Position numbers and translations under genes: made by a program. This document shows, piece by piece, positions 47,415 to 60,397 of a DNA stretch of 64,000 nt. Below the pieces are notes generated by a model that saw only the letters and a list, made by a program, of their open reading frames with translations, was not told where the DNA came from and searched no databases. The DNA is from Jacaranda mimosifolia. Lineage: Eukaryota > Streptophyta > Magnoliopsida > Lamiales > Bignoniaceae. The stretch is taken from assembly GCA_018894105.1 (NCBI GenBank), contig CM032126.1:28308391-28372390 (forward strand), in the 5' to 3' direction. Position 1 is the first letter of the stretch. Every line of letters starts with the position of its first letter.

Positions 47415-49249
47415 TTCAACTCATATTCTCTACCTTGATTTGATCTTAACCGTTTAAATATCTTACTAGTTTGATTTTCAACTTCATTTTTGAAAATGAT
47501 GAATTTTTCAAGTGCTTCATCTTTATGTTTTAACAGATAAACATAGCAGTATCTACTACAATCATCTATAAAGGTAATGAAGTATCTTTTCTGATCTTTT
47601 GTTGAGATCTCACTGAACTCACAAATATCTATATGCGCAAGCTCAAGTATTTCAGAATTCCTTTCAACCGATTGGTAAGGTTTCTTACTTGTTTAGCCTC
47701 AACACATACTTGACATTTGTGACTATGTTCAATATTATGTTTAGATATTAAATTTAAGTTCATCACGCGTTTAACAAAACTAAAATTTAAATGACCTAAA
47801 TGACTATGCCATAAATCAAAACTTTCAACAATATTCACCTAAGATTCATAATACAAAATTTTATTGATTGAATCAGAATTTACATACTTGACTCTTAATT
47901 TAAATAAACCATCAGACAGATAGCCCTTTCTAATAAACAAACCAAAGTCCTGAATTACAAATTTATTAAATTTAAAAGCAAGCTCATAGCCTTCCTTAAC
48001 TATTACAGAACTACTGATAATGTTTCTCCGTATAGTAGGGACGTGATTCACCCTTAGCAGAGACAGTTTGCGCCCTGAAGGAAACTTCAGGTCACACATC
48101 TTATCCCAAGCACTCTGGCAGCACTAGAGTTCCCCATTGTTATGGATTTTCAATCAACTGGCTGATAAGACACAAATAGCAATTTATTAGCACAAACGTG
48201 CACATTTTCCCGAATGTCTATTAACTAGTTAAAAGGTTTGTAAACAGAACAAACTTTAGGTTTCAAAGTTACTTACCCATTAGAAGTTATCTCTAGAGCT
48301 CTAGCTTTGCTAGTTTCCCTAACAACCATGTTAACCACTGCGGGGGCAGTTGAGTTAGGTTTGACTTTAGCTTTCTTAGATGGCCAGTCCTTAGCCTAAT
48401 GGCATACCTGCCTACAATTCCAATTTGGTTTGTTTGCTTTTGGTGGCTTTAGGTTTACCTTCACTTATGGTCTTAGAGTTCGAATTCATTTGGTTCATTT
48501 TATTGAACTTTTTCTTCCCTTCAATAACCACATTTGCCTTAGGTTGGTACTCAACTGAAACTCCATGAGTTTGATTCTGGAGTTCTTCCTCAATGCTGAT
48601 TGTAATTATTAGATCATCCAAAGACAGCTTCCCTTTTTTATGCTTGAGTGTCATACCAAAATTCTCCCAAGACTTGGGAAATTTATCCATTATGGACATG
48701 ACCAGAAACCTCTTAGGAAGTTTCATCTCAGCATTAACAAGAGCATGCTCAAGGTTGATCAATTCATGCATCTGTTCAGTTACAGACTTTTCTTCAATCA
48801 TCTAATACTTCATGAACTTGGAAATAAAAATACCTCTCAAACCTTTGCTCTTCAGTATTATATTTTCGGTCCAACTCATCCTACAGCGAGTGAGCGGTGT
48901 ACGAGTTAGAGTAGTATACATCGAAGAGAACATTTGAAAGCGATGACAAAATGATCCCTCGACCAAACTAATCTTTCTCAGTCCTCAGCTATTTCAGCTA
49001 TTTTTGGGTTAGTATCAGTTGATTTAGGTCTAGTCAACTGAATCACTGAAAGAAGACCTTTCATTATGAACTAGATTTTCATTTACTATTGCCAACATTT
49101 GAAAAACTAGCCCCTAAACTTTTCTGTCTAGCCAAAAAGGTCAACTTTAGCGGACAACAATGAACTAGCACCAAAACCACTTGCAGATGATGATGCCATT
49201 TTCAAATAAGCAGTTTAACAAACACTTAAACAAATAATCTCTTCAAGAT

Positions 49250-50425
49250 TGTTGTGAATACAGATTATAAATCACATATTATTATGAAATAAAAATCCGA
49301 TTATAATCACAAAGGAGTGTTTGTAAAACTAATAAATATTTCAGAAAACAGCAAGTACAGATAGAACAGAAATTCTGATAATTTGATTGTAGTTCATTTT
49401 ATAAAATTAGCAACAAACCAACATCAAACAACCAGTTTGGAATAACAACAGAAACACAAATAACAGTATTCTAAAATGTGAACTTATCTCAAAGTTCTGA
49501 TTAGTAACAAAACTTAGACTGAATCACCAGAATGTGATTTTTCTTGAAGAAATTATCGCCTCTACCAGTGCAAAAAGTGCAGCGAAACTTCATCCAAGAT
49601 AAGACAATCCAGAAGCCTTGTGGTGCACTCAACAAAGCTTCACCACGACCACCACTCAGTTGCCAAAAAATAGACAAGCAATATTATAATTTGAGATAGA
49701 CAGATAGGTATAGAAGAGATTTCTTGTATGCGTATATTTCTGCCTGCAACAGCAACTATATATAGGCAAGATAAAGGAGCTAGAAGGTTGTCCAGGTTTA
49801 TTCTGGTCCAAATTCATTCTGGAACAAATGTATAAGGCATGTCCAGATTCATTTTGGACCAGATACATTGAACCAATAACTCCAGAAATATTTGTGGCAG
49901 ATCTATAACTATAGAAACGATTCTGGCAACCTTTTGACCTTCTTTTTGAATTTTAAATTTCAAATAAAATTTGAGTTTTCAGCAAAAAGATTAACCCGAG
50001 ACCTAAGACAATTGCCCAAATGCCCATCACCCGAGCCAGGCCGAGTCGGATGGGCAGACGGTGGTGGCGATGGCAATGCGCGCGTGTGGGCGCACCCTCA
50101 TGAGTCCCTTGATTGATACTTTACCAAGCATCAATACTTGAACCATATATAAGGTACATTCCCATTGGGAAAACTTCCAATGAGGGATAAGTGGTCTTGT
50201 CTCGGATAAAGAGCCTTTTATACTCCCACTTATTCCCTCACACTTTGTCTCACAAGCAATGTGGGATTCCCCCACATACATAATCTTTTGCCTCTTCATA
50301 TCCTCCTTTATATCTACACAACACTTATGGATTCCAACCAAATTGACATCCATCCATAAATTTTAATCACTTCTTAAACATGTAATTAGACACAAATCCC
50401 AATTAATTTGATGCCAATTACAACA
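49250..50425 (-). mobile_element. Copia LTR B (complete)
   Basis: It runs from TGTTGTGAATACAG to GCCAATTACAACA (1,176 bp), with TGTTGT/ACAACA ends. A TATA box (CTATATATAG) lies at 49756-49765. On the minus strand it is preceded by a polypurine tract (TTGTGGGAGATTG) and RNase H of one copy (50426-51505) and followed by the gag of the next (49199). One LTR therefore serves two units, as expected after LTR-LTR recombination of tandem copies. Confidence 0.9.
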
Positions 50426-51505
50426 ATCTCCCACAAATCTATAGTGTTGGATTATCAGGACTATCGTAACTTTTTTTCAATAATGGTACCTTCCAGTTTG
50501 AACCACCACCTAAATTATCCAACTTATGCCACCACAGGGACAAATGAATTAAAGCCTTGAATATGGCCCTTGGATGTGGTAGCATCCATTGGTAACAACA
50601 AGTTACAAGGCTATGTAGTGATCTTTAGGTTTGACACGTTACGGCCATGTGTCCCGATCCTGTATCATGAATGTTTTTAAGGAATAACCCTTTTCCTCTA
50701 GTCATGGACAAACGACTTCATTCACTTAGTTAGGCATCTTCAAGGATGTACTGTTTGCATCTCATCAGTATGAATTGACCCATTTAGAGTTAGAACTCTT
50801 ACTTTACTAACAGTAAACAACACCTTCCAAGTGTGCCAGGGGACAGACTCAGATACTAAAGTATCAGTCAAGTTTAGGTGCACTTTGACATACTCACAGC
50901 TTGTTTATACCATATTGAACCTTCCTTGTGGGATCTCCACTTGGTAGGTTGGGTTTCCATGGTAGGTGTATCATTGATGGGTTTTTAGTCCCATCCCCAG
51001 CCTAGATTTTTTGACTAAGGACAATTCAAGTCCTTTGGTCAAAGGATTGATCATATTGTCTTTGGATCCAACAAAATCAATGGCCACAACCCTATCAAAC
51101 ACAACCTCCCTTATAGACTTTAGTCTAACTTAGATGTATCTCTTGGTCTTTTGATTATACTTGAAATTTTGATCTTTGCAATTGTGGTTTGACTATCACA
51201 ATGCACTACGTTTGCAGAAAGAGGCTTACTAACCATGGGTAATTAGACCATCAGCCCATGTAGCCACTCAGCCTCTATTCCAATTGTGTTCAAAGCACAT
51301 AACTCTACCTCAAACGTAGATCGAGTTACCAAAGTCTGTTTAGTAGACTTCGAGGAGACATTGCCTCTACCCAAGGTAAATACATACCCTATGCACCTAT
51401 TACTACCAGAGTTTTTGGCTATCCAGTTAACATCACTATATCCCTTAAGTATTGCAGGGAATTTGCCATAATGCAAAGCAAGGGATGTCGTGCCCTTAAG
51501 ATACC
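50426..51505 (-). pseudogene. Copia RNase H end and 3' untranslated region
   Basis: The minus-strand frame 51476-51243 carries the copia RNase H core: LKGYSDVNWIAKN, GYVFTLGRGNVSSKSTKQ and TRSTFEVELCALN. Broken coding continues to about 51010, then about 550 bp of non-coding sequence reaches the polypurine tract next to LTR B. The unit is cut at about 51505, where it abuts an LTR of opposite orientation. RNase H removes the RNA template during cDNA synthesis. Confidence 0.85.
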
Positions 51506-51509
51506 AAAA

Positions 51510-52315
51510 GGATGCCTACCCGTCCCAGCCTGGCTCCGGCTCAGGCTCGAGTGAGGGAGAGGGCAATGGGCATTTCGGTGAATTATCTCGGGCTAACTTT
51601 TTTGCTGAAAATTCAAATTTTATTTAAAAATTAAATATTAAAAATTCAAAAAGAAGGTTTAAAGGCTGCCAGAACTGCTACCAGAAACATTTCTAGAGTT
51701 ATTGGTTCAATGTATCCGATCTAGAATGAATCTGGACACGCCTTATACATTTGTTCCAGAATAAATCTAGACCAGAATGAACATGGACAACCTTTTAGCT
51801 CTTCCCTCTTGCCTATATATAGCTGTTGCTGCAGGCAGAAATATACACATCCAAGAAATCTCTTATATACCTATCTATGTCTCTCAAATTATAGTGTTGC
51901 TTTTCTATTTTCTAGCAATTGATTGGTGGTCGAGGTAAAGCTTTTTGGAGTGCACCACAAGGCTTCTAGATTGTCTTATCCTGGAGGAAGTTTTGCTGCA
52001 CTCTTTGCACTGGTAAGGGCGATAATTTCTTTAAGGCAAACCACATTCTGCTGATTCAATCTAAATTCTATTACTATACAGAACTTTGAGATAACTTCAC
52101 GTTTTAGAATACTGATCTCTATATTTCTATTGTTATTCCAAATTGGTTGTTTGCTGTTGGTCTATTGCTGATTTTATGAACTGAACTGCAATCAAATTGT
52201 TGGAATTTCTGTTCGATCTGTATTTGCTGTTTTCTGAAATATTTTATTTATTTTACAAACACTTCTCTGTGTTTATAATTAGATTTTCATTTCATAATAA
52301 TATGTTATTATAATC
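51510..52315 (+). mobile_element. Copia LTR C1, plus orientation, 5'-truncated
   Basis: It matches the second half of LTR E in the same orientation, including a TATA box at 51813-51820 and the sequence through TTCATAATAATATG. It lacks the first 300-400 bases and the terminal ATTCACAACA. It lies tail to tail with LTR C2; the intervening 52316-52351 includes a short inverted scrap, AATCACAGGGGAGTGTTTG. Confidence 0.8.
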
Positions 52316-52351
52316 ACAGGGGAGTGTTTGTAAAATAATTTCTATAATAAT

Positions 52352-53348
52352 TATTGTGAATACAGATTATTATAAATAAAATTCGATTATAATCACATGG
52401 CAGTGTTTGTAAAATCAATAAAATATTTTAGAAAATAAAAAGTACATGTGGAATATAAATTCCAATAATTTGATTGTAGCAATTCACTTTATAAAATCGC
52501 AACAAACCAACAACAAACAACTAGTTTGGAATAACAACAGAAATACAGATATCAGTATTCTAAAACTTGAACTTATCTCTAAGTTCTGTATAGTAACAGA
52601 ACTTAGACTGATTCACCAAAATGTGGTTTGCCTTGAAGAAATTATCGCCCCCACTAGTGCAAAGAGTGGAGCAAAACTTTCTCCAAGATAAGATAGCCCA
52701 GAAGCCTTGTGGTGAACTCCATAAAACTTCACCTTGACCACCACTCAGTTGCCAGCAAATAGACAAGAAACACTATAATTTGAGAGAGATAGATAGGGAT
52801 AGAAGAGATTTCTTGGATGTGTGTATTTCTACCTGCAGAAGCAGCTATATATAGGCAAGAACGAGGATCTAGAAGGTTATCCAGGTTCATTCTGGTCTAG
52901 ATTCATTATGGAACAAATGTATAAGGCATGTCCAAATTCATTTTGGACCAGATACATTGAACCAATAACTCTAGAAATGTTTCTGGCAGTTTCTATAATT
53001 GCAGAAATGGTTCTGGCAATCTTTTAACTTTTTTTTTAATTTTAAAATTCAAATGTCAAATAAATTTTGAATTTTTGCAAAAAAGATTAACCTAAGACCC
53101 ATGACAATTCGCCCAAATGCTTATCAACCTCGCCCGAGCTAGGCGGGGTCGGACCGAGTCGGGATAGGAGGGCGGCGACAACAACAGAGCGCACGTGTGG
53201 GCATACCCTCATGAGTATCTTAATTGATACTTTACTAAACATCGATACTTGAACCACATATAAGGTGCATTCTAATGAAAAACGTTCAATGTGGGATAAG
53301 TGGTTTTGTATCAGACAAAGAGCCTTTTATACTCCCACCTATTCCCTC
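52352..53348 (-). mobile_element. Copia LTR C2, minus orientation, truncated
   Basis: It starts at a variant terminus (TATTGTGAATACAG) and follows the LTR to ATTCCCTC at 53348, where RT coding begins. This is the same breakpoint as LTR A. It shares with LTR A the variant TTTTGTATCAGACAAAGAGC near the junction, where LTR B has a different sequence, so A and C2 are close relatives. Confidence 0.85.
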
Positions 53349-55655
53349 TTTTTGTCTAAAGCCTTTGACAACTAATCTGGCCTTAAACTTATCTATGGTT
53401 CCATCAAACTTAAGTTTCTTCTTAAAGATCCATTTGCATCTAATCGTAGTATGAAGCCATTGCTTAAGCGCTTGTGTCAATCTATAAAGGGATTTCACAA
53501 GCTTACAGACCTTTTGCACGTTACCAAGCGCTACAAATCCCTCAAGCTAATCCATATAAATCTCTTCCTCGAGATCACCATACAGAAAGGTTGTTTTCAC
53601 ATCCATTTGGTAAGGAAACCATATACGGATGCCAGTGCTATAAGAACATAGATTGTAGTCAACCGAGCAACCAGGGAATAGATATAAAAGAAGTCTATTG
53701 CCTCTTTTTGTCTAAAGCCTTTGGCAACTAATCTGGCCTTAAGCTTATCTATGGTTCCATCAGACTTAAGTTTCTTCTTAAAGATCCATTTGCATCCAAT
53801 CGTAGTACACCCCGGAGGTAGATCAACCAATCCCATGTCCCATTAGAGACAATAGAATCTATCTCACTTTTTATAGCTACCTTCCAATGCTTAGCAGCAG
53901 ATGAAGCCATAGCATCCTTGAAGGTCACAGGATCATCCTCGATATTGTAAGTGATGAAGTCATTTTCAAAATCCTTGATAATCCTAGCTCTCATACTCCA
54001 TTTAGGTTCATCTAGTTCTTCAGTTCCAATGGATGTTGAACCAGAACTACTTAGATTAACCTCCACATTCACATGTTCAGGAATAGAAGTCAATGTAAGA
54101 GCTGAATCTAAAGAAACATCCTGAGATATTCCCATTTTCATGGGAAACACATCCTCAAAGAACGAGGCATCAAGAAATTCCACCATTGTGTTAACCTCTA
54201 TGCCTAGGATTTTGGACCTAATTACCAAATATCTCAATACATAGCTTGTTTCCACATAGCCCAAGAAGATCGCATCAACAGTTTTAGGACCAACCTTTTT
54301 CCTCTTGTGTTCTGGGACTAGAACTTTTGCAAGACAACCCCATACTCTAAAGTATTTTAAGCTAGGTTTTCTACCTCTTTAGAATTCAAATGGAGTGCAC
54401 TCTTCATGTTTCAGTAGGACTCTATTCAGAATATGGTAAGCCGTATATTTAGGCAGTCTGAAATTCAAAAGTAGACTGTTGATATTGTCTTTAAAGGTTA
54501 TATTCTTTTATTATGCTACCCCATTAGATGAAGGAGAGTAAGAAATAGTCTCTTCATGAATAATACTGAAGTTTCGACAATATTCATCGAACTGATTCAA
54601 CTCATACTCTCCACCTCTGTCTGATCTTAACTACTTAAATTTCTTACCAGTTTGATTTTTAGCTTCGTTTTTAAAAATGATAAATTTTTCAAGTGCTTCA
54701 TCCTTATGTTTTAACAGATAAACATAACAATATCTATAGCAATCATCTATAAAGGTAATGAAGTATCTTTTCTAATCTTTTGTTAAAATCCCATCGAACT
54801 TACAAATATCTGTGTGCACAAGCTTAAGTATTTAAGAATTCCTTTCAACATATTGGTAAGGTTTTCTTACTTGTTTAGCCTCAACACATACTTGACATTT
54901 GTGACTACGTTCAATATCATTTTTAGGTATTAAATTTAAGTTCATTATGCGTACAGAACTAAAATTCATATGAGCTAAATGACTACGCCATACATTAGAA
55001 CTTTTAACATTATTCACCAAAGATTCAGAATACGTAATTTTATTGATTGAATCATAATTTACATACTCGACTCTTAATTTAAATAAACCATCAAACAAAT
55101 AGCCCTTTCCAATAAACAAACCGAAGTGCTGAATTACAACTTCATTAAATTTAAAAGTAAGCTCATAGCCTTCCAGAACCACTGATAATGTTTCTCTGTA
55201 TAATTGGGACGTGATACACCCTCAGCAGAGACAACATACGCCTTGAAGGAAACTTCAGGTCCACGCGTCCTATCCCAAGCATCTTAGCAGCACTGGAGTT
55301 CCCCATTGTTACGAATTTTCCATCAACTGGCTGATAAGACACAAATAGCAATTTATTAGCACAAACATGCACATTTGCCCCAGTGTTTATTAACCAGTCA
55401 AAAGGTTCGTAAATAGTACCAACTTAAGGTTTTGAAGTTACGTACTAATCAATTGTCGTCTTTGGAGCTCCAGCTTCAATAGTCTCCCAACAAGCATGTT
55501 GACCACTGTGGGGGCAGCTGAGTTGGGTTTAGCTTTAGCTTTCTTAGATGGACAGTCCTTAGCCCAATGGCCTACCTGCCCACATTTCCATCATAGTTTG
55601 TTTGATTTCGATTTCTTGGCTTTAGGTTTGCTTTTCTTCTCAAGACATGACCTGT
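53349..55655 (-). pseudogene. Copia pol: zinc knuckle to RT, with internal RT duplication
   Basis: Minus strand: zinc knuckle WKCGQVGHWAKDC (about 55600-55560), then protease/pre-integrase with FVSYQPVDGKFVTMGNSSAA (about 55345-55285), SLLRVYHVP and the pre-integrase frame 55182-54832 (VWRSHLAHMNF, CQVCVEAKQ). Stop-broken integrase follows (54800-54450), then the connector (54264-54000), the RT start (EAKHWKV-type, VAKGFRQKEAI) and a piece through SLYRLTQALKQW (53460). Immediately after, about 110 bp of RT start (CKWIFKKKLKFDGTIDKFKA) is repeated (53458-53349) and runs into LTR C2. No catalytic YMDD remains. Confidence 0.85.
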
Positions 55656-57170
55656 ATATCCCATTAGAGACAATGGAATCCATCTCACTTTTTATAGCTA
55701 CTTTCCAATGCTTAGCTTCAAATGAAGCCATAGCATCCTTGAACGTCACAAGATCATCCTCGATATTGTAAGTGATGAAATCACTTCCAAAATCCTTGAC
55801 GACCTTAGCTCTCTTACTCCGTCTAGGTTCATCTTGTTCTTTTACTCTAATGAATGCTGAACCAGAATTACTTGGATTAACCCCTATATTCGACATATTT
55901 TCCACATGTTCAAGAATAGAAGTTGATGTAAAAGTTGAATCTAAAGAAACATCCTGAGGTACTTCCATTTTCATTGGAAACATGTCCTCAAAGAATGTGG
56001 CATCATGAAATTCCACTATTGTGTTAACCTCTATGCTTGGGATTTCGAACTTAATTACCAAAAATCTCAATGCATAGCTTCTTTCCACATAACCTAAGAA
56101 GACCGCATCAACAATTTTAGGACTAACCTTTTTTCTCTTGTGTTTTGGGACTAGAGCTTTTGCACGACAACCCCACAGTCGGAAATATTTTAAGCTAGGT
56201 TTTCTACCTTTTCAGAATTCAAATAGAGTGCACTTTTTATGTTTTATAGGAACTCTATTTAGAAATGGCAAGCCATATTCAAAGCCTCTCCCCACATATA
56301 TTTAGGCAGTCCGGAATTCAAAAGTAGATTGTTGATAATGTCTTTAAAGGTTCTATTCTTTCGTTCTGCTACCCCATTAGATTAGGGAGAGTAAGGAGAA
56401 GTCTCTTCATGAATAATACTGAAGTTTCGGCAATATTCATCGAACTGATTTGACCTATACTATCCACCTCTATCTGATCTTAACCGCTTAAGTTTCTTAC
56501 CAGTTTGATTTTCAGCTTCGTTTTTGAAAATGATAAATTTTTCAAGTGCTTCATCCTTGAGTTTTAACAAATAAACATAATAGTATTTACTACAATCATC
56601 TATAAAGGTAATGAAATATCTTTTCTGATCTTTTGTTAAGATCCCATTGAACTCACAAATATCTGTGTGCACAAGCTCAAGTATTTCAGAATTCCTTTCA
56701 GCCGATTGGCAAGGTTTTCTTGCTTGTATAGCCTTAGCACATACTTGACATTTGTGACCACATTCAATATCATGTTTAGGTATTAAATTTAAATTCATCA
56801 TGCAACAGAACCAAAATTCAAATGACCTAAACGACTATGCCATACATCAGAACTTTTAATAGTATTCACCAAAGATTCAGAATACGAAATTTTGTTGATT
56901 GGATCAAAATTTACATATTTGACTTTTAATTTAAATAAACCATCAGACATATAGCCCTTTCTAATAAACAAACCAAAGTGTTGAATTACAACTTTATTAA
57001 ATTTAAAAGTAAGCTCATAGCCTTCCCTAATTGTTATAGAACTATTGATAATGTTTCTCCGTGTAGCTGGGACGTGATGCACCCTCAACAGAGACAGTAT
57101 GTGCCTCGAAGGAAACTTCGGGTCCATGCATCCTATCCTAAGCACTTTGGAAGCACTGGAGTTCCTTAAC
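55656..57170 (-). pseudogene. Copia pol: pre-integrase to RT start, fused to a gag tail
   Basis: Minus strand: pre-integrase frame 57145-56798 (FIRKGYMSDGLFKLKVKYVN, VWHSRLGHLNFGS). The integrase zinc finger and core start are in frame 56801-56460 (HKCQVCAKAIQA, LVHTDICEFNGI, FITFIDDCSKYYYVYLLKLK, LRSDRGG). Broken integrase runs to 56290. The connector and RT start are in frame 56088-55591 (FEAKHWKVAIKSEMDSIVSN). At about 55655 the frame passes straight into the Lys-rich Gag sequence before the zinc knuckle of the next unit, so RT core and RNase H are skipped. Confidence 0.85.
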
Positions 57171-57279
57171 TAAAAACTTTAATACAGGAAGTAATTTATA
57201 CCAAGACTTTGGAAAACATCAACTTATCCAAAATTTAGAAAAAGTTCAACCTTATAATCCCATGGCTATATCTTGTATC
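57171..57279 (-). other. 109-bp segment following LTR D, shared with LTR A's flank
   Basis: From AACTAAAAACTTTAATA to CTTGTATC it is almost the same as 44930-45031, which adjoins LTR A. On the minus strand it starts right at the LTR end in both cases. It differs from the gag leader next to LTRs B and E (ATCTTGAAGA...). It may be an alternative leader or duplicated host flank. Confidence 0.6.
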
Positions 57280-58436
57280 TGTTGTGAATACAGATTATAA
57301 ATCACAGATTATTATGAAATAAAAATTCAATAATAATCATAGGGCAATGTTCGTAAAACTAATAAAATATTTCAAAAAACTGCAAGTACAGATAGAACAG
57401 AAATTCTAATAATTTGACTGCAGTTTAGTTTATAAAATTAGCAACAAATCAACAGCAAGCAACCAGTTTGAAATAACAATAGAAATGCAGAGATCAGTAT
57501 TCTAAAACGTGAACTTCTCTCAAAGTTCTGTATAGTAACAGAACTTAGATTGAATCACCAAAATGTAGTTTGCCTTGAAGAAATTATAGCCCCTACTAGT
57601 GCAAAGAGTGCAGCGAAACCTCCTCAAGGATAAGACAATCCAGAATCATTTTGGTGCACTCCATAAAGCTTCACCTCGACCACTACTCAGTTGCCAAAAA
57701 ATAGACAAGCAACACTATGATTTGAGAAAGACAAATAGGGATAGAAGAGATCTCTTGGATGTGTATATTTCTACCTGCAACAACAACTATATATAGGCAA
57801 GAAGGAGGAGCTAAAAGATTGTTTGGGTTCATTCTGGTCCAAATTCATTCTAGAAAAATGTATAAGGCATGTACAGATTCATTCTGGACCAAATACATTG
57901 AACCAATAACTCCGAAAACATTTCTGGCAGTGATTCTAGTAGCCTTTTGACCTTCTTTTTGAATATTCACAATTCAAATTTCAAATAAAATTCAAATTTT
58001 CAGCAAAAAGATATATATCAGAGACTCGAGACAATTCGCCCAAATACCCAACGCCCGATCCCAAGCCCAACCCGGATAAAGATGGGGAGCGGTGGCAACG
58101 CGTTCATGGGCACACCCTCATGATTGATACTTTACCAAGCAACGATACTTAAACCACATATAAGGTGCATTCGCATTGGGAAAACTTTCAATATGGGATA
58201 AGTGGTCTTCTATAAGAGAAATAGCCTTTTATACTCCTACTTATTCCCTCACACTTTGTCTTAGAAACAATGTGGGATTCCTCCACATATATAATCTTTT
58301 GCTTCTTTGTATCCCCCTTCATATCTACACAATACTTATGGATTCCAACCAAATTGGCATATATCCATAAATTTTTATCACTTCTTAAACATGTAATTAG
58401 ACACAAATTCCAATTGATTTTATGCCAATTACAGCA
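57280..58436 (-). mobile_element. Copia LTR D (complete)
   Basis: It runs from TGTTGTGAATACAG to GCCAATTACAGCA (1,157 bp; the last terminus has one changed base). A TATA box lies at 57788-57796. On the minus strand the polypurine tract (TTTGTGGGGGATTG) precedes it. It is the left end of a 6.3-kb palindrome whose other end is LTR E. Confidence 0.9.
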
Positions 58437-60397
58437 ATCCCCCACAAATCCATAGTTTTGGATTATCAATATTATCGTAACTTGCTTTCAGTAATGGTAC
58501 CTTCTGATTTGAACCACCATCTAAGTTCTCCAACTTATGCCACCATAGGGACAAATAGATCAAAGCCTTGAATTTTGGCCTTTGGATGTGGTGGCGCCTA
58601 TTTATAATATTAATTTACATGGCTATGTAGTGATCTTTAGGTTTCACACATTACGGACATATGTCTCGATCCTGTTTCATGAATGTTTTTGAGGAATAAC
58701 CCTTTTCCTCTAATAGCAGCCAAACGACTTCATTCACCTAGTTGGGCATCTCCAGGGATACACTGCTTTCATCTCGTCAGTATGACTTGACCCCATTTAG
58801 AGTTAGAATTCTTACTTTACTAGCAGTAAACAACACCTTCCAACTGTGCCAATGGACAGACTCAAATACTAAAGTATCAGTTAAGCTTAGGTGCACTTTA
58901 ACATACTCAACAACTTGTTTATACCACATTGAACCTTCATTGTGGGATCTCCACTTGGTAGGCTGGGTTGCTACTGCAGGTGCATCACTAATGGGTTTTC
59001 AATCTCATCCCCAGTCTGGACTTTTCGATTAAACACAACTCAAGTCCTTTGGTTAAAAGATCGGCCATATTGTCTTTGGATCCAACAAAATCAATGGCCA
59101 CAACCCTATCAAACACAAGCTCCCTTAGAGACTTTAGTCTAACTTTCATGTGTCTCTTGGTCTTTTAATTATACTTTGAACTTTTGATCTTTATAATTGT
59201 AGTTTAACTATCACAATGTACCGCGACTGTAGAAAGAGGCTAACTAACCATGGGTAATTAGACCATCAGCCCATGTAGCCACTCAACCTCTGGTCCAGTT
59301 GTGTCCAAAGCACATAACTCTGCCTCAAATGTAAATCGAGTTACCGAAGTCTGTTTAATAGACTTCCAGGAGATAGCGCCTCCACCCAAGGCAAATACAT
59401 ACCTTGTACACCCATTGCTATTGGAGTTTTTGGCTATCCAGCTTCACTATATCCCTTAAGTACTATAAGGAATCTGCCATAATGCAGAGCAAGTGATGAC
59501 GTGCCCTTAAGATCCCTATCTAAAGCCTCCCAATGGGTTCTATTGGGATAGCTTGTATACCTCATCAGCTTTGAGACTATGAATGAGATATTTGGTCTTG
59601 AGCAATTTGCAAGATACTACAAGCTCCCAATAATCTGAGCATACCTCAATTGAGACATAGGAATACCACTTTCATTCTTAAAAAGAGCCACATAATGATC
59701 ATATGGTGTCTTAGCGATTCTACAATCCTTATAGCCAAATTTCTCAAAAATCTTCTAAACATAATGAGATTAAGAAATAGCTATACCCTCAGTTGATCGA
59801 ATTAACTTGAGTCCAAGAATCACATTAGCTTCACCCATATCCTTCATTTCAAACTTGCTTTTCAAGTATGATTTTGTCTCATTGATAATCTCAATGGTAG
59901 AACCAATTAATAAAATATCATCCATGTATAAGCATAGAACAATACAATCATCACCTTTAACTTTACAGTAAACGTACTTACCATTATCATTTGCGGTTAT
60001 GGTTTTATCAAATTTTTCATGCCACCACCTAGGTGCTTGTTTCAATCTATAAAGGGATTTAACATGCTTATAGACATTTTACTCATTACCAGTAGCTAAA
60101 AATCCCTCAAGCTAATCTACATACATCTCTCCCTCTAGATCACCATACAAAAAGGTTGTTTTCACATCCATATGTTGAATCGGGAAACCATATACGGAAG
60201 CTAGTGCTATAAGCACCTAGATTGTAGTCAAACAAGCAGGCGAGAAATAGGTATCAAAGAAGTTTATTCCTTCTTTTTGTCTAAAGCCTTCGGCAACTAA
60301 TCTAGCCTTCTTATCTTTGGTTTCATCAAACTTAAGTTTCTTATTAAAGATCCATTTATATCCAATCGTAGTATACCTCGGATGTAGGTTGGCTAAT
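58437..60397 (-). pseudogene. Copia RT and RNase H, left palindrome arm
   Basis: Minus strand from 60397: RT start (CK/YKWIFNKKLKF, ARLVAEGFRQKEGI in broken frames), DVKTTFLYGDLE-like sequence (about 60170-60140), and LKQAPRWWHEKFDKT. The catalytic box LYMDDILLIGSTIEIINETK is intact in the open frame 60045-59770. Frame-shifted RNase H (59480-59260) and 3' untranslated DNA follow, down to the polypurine tract at 58437-58450. Two-Asp YMDD is the RT active site. Stops and shifts elsewhere make it inactive. Confidence 0.9.

Larger units (their letters stand above)
46009..49199 (-). pseudogene. Copia gag-pol, truncated in RT
   Basis: On the minus strand gag starts at ATG 49199 (MASSSAS), followed by stop-broken UBN2 capsid sequence with an open piece 48801-48412 (EEKSVTEQMHELINLEHALV...). 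A degenerate zinc knuckle lies at about 48420-48390. Protease and pre-integrase follow (48200-47629, ending in FDLWHSHLGHLNFSFVKRVM with the HLGHLN motif and CQVCVEAKQ). The integrase core is present in pieces to 46970 (PPYSPSSNGVAKRKNRT). Then come the connector (46772-46500) and the RT N-terminus (EAKHWKVATKSEMD, 46200; KARLVAKDFRQKEGI, 46060). RT is cut at 46009 before its catalytic YMDD and joined to LTR A. Two foreign insertions interrupt it (46301-46492 and 47124-47414). Integrase-before-RT order is diagnostic of Ty1/copia. Confidence 0.9.
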
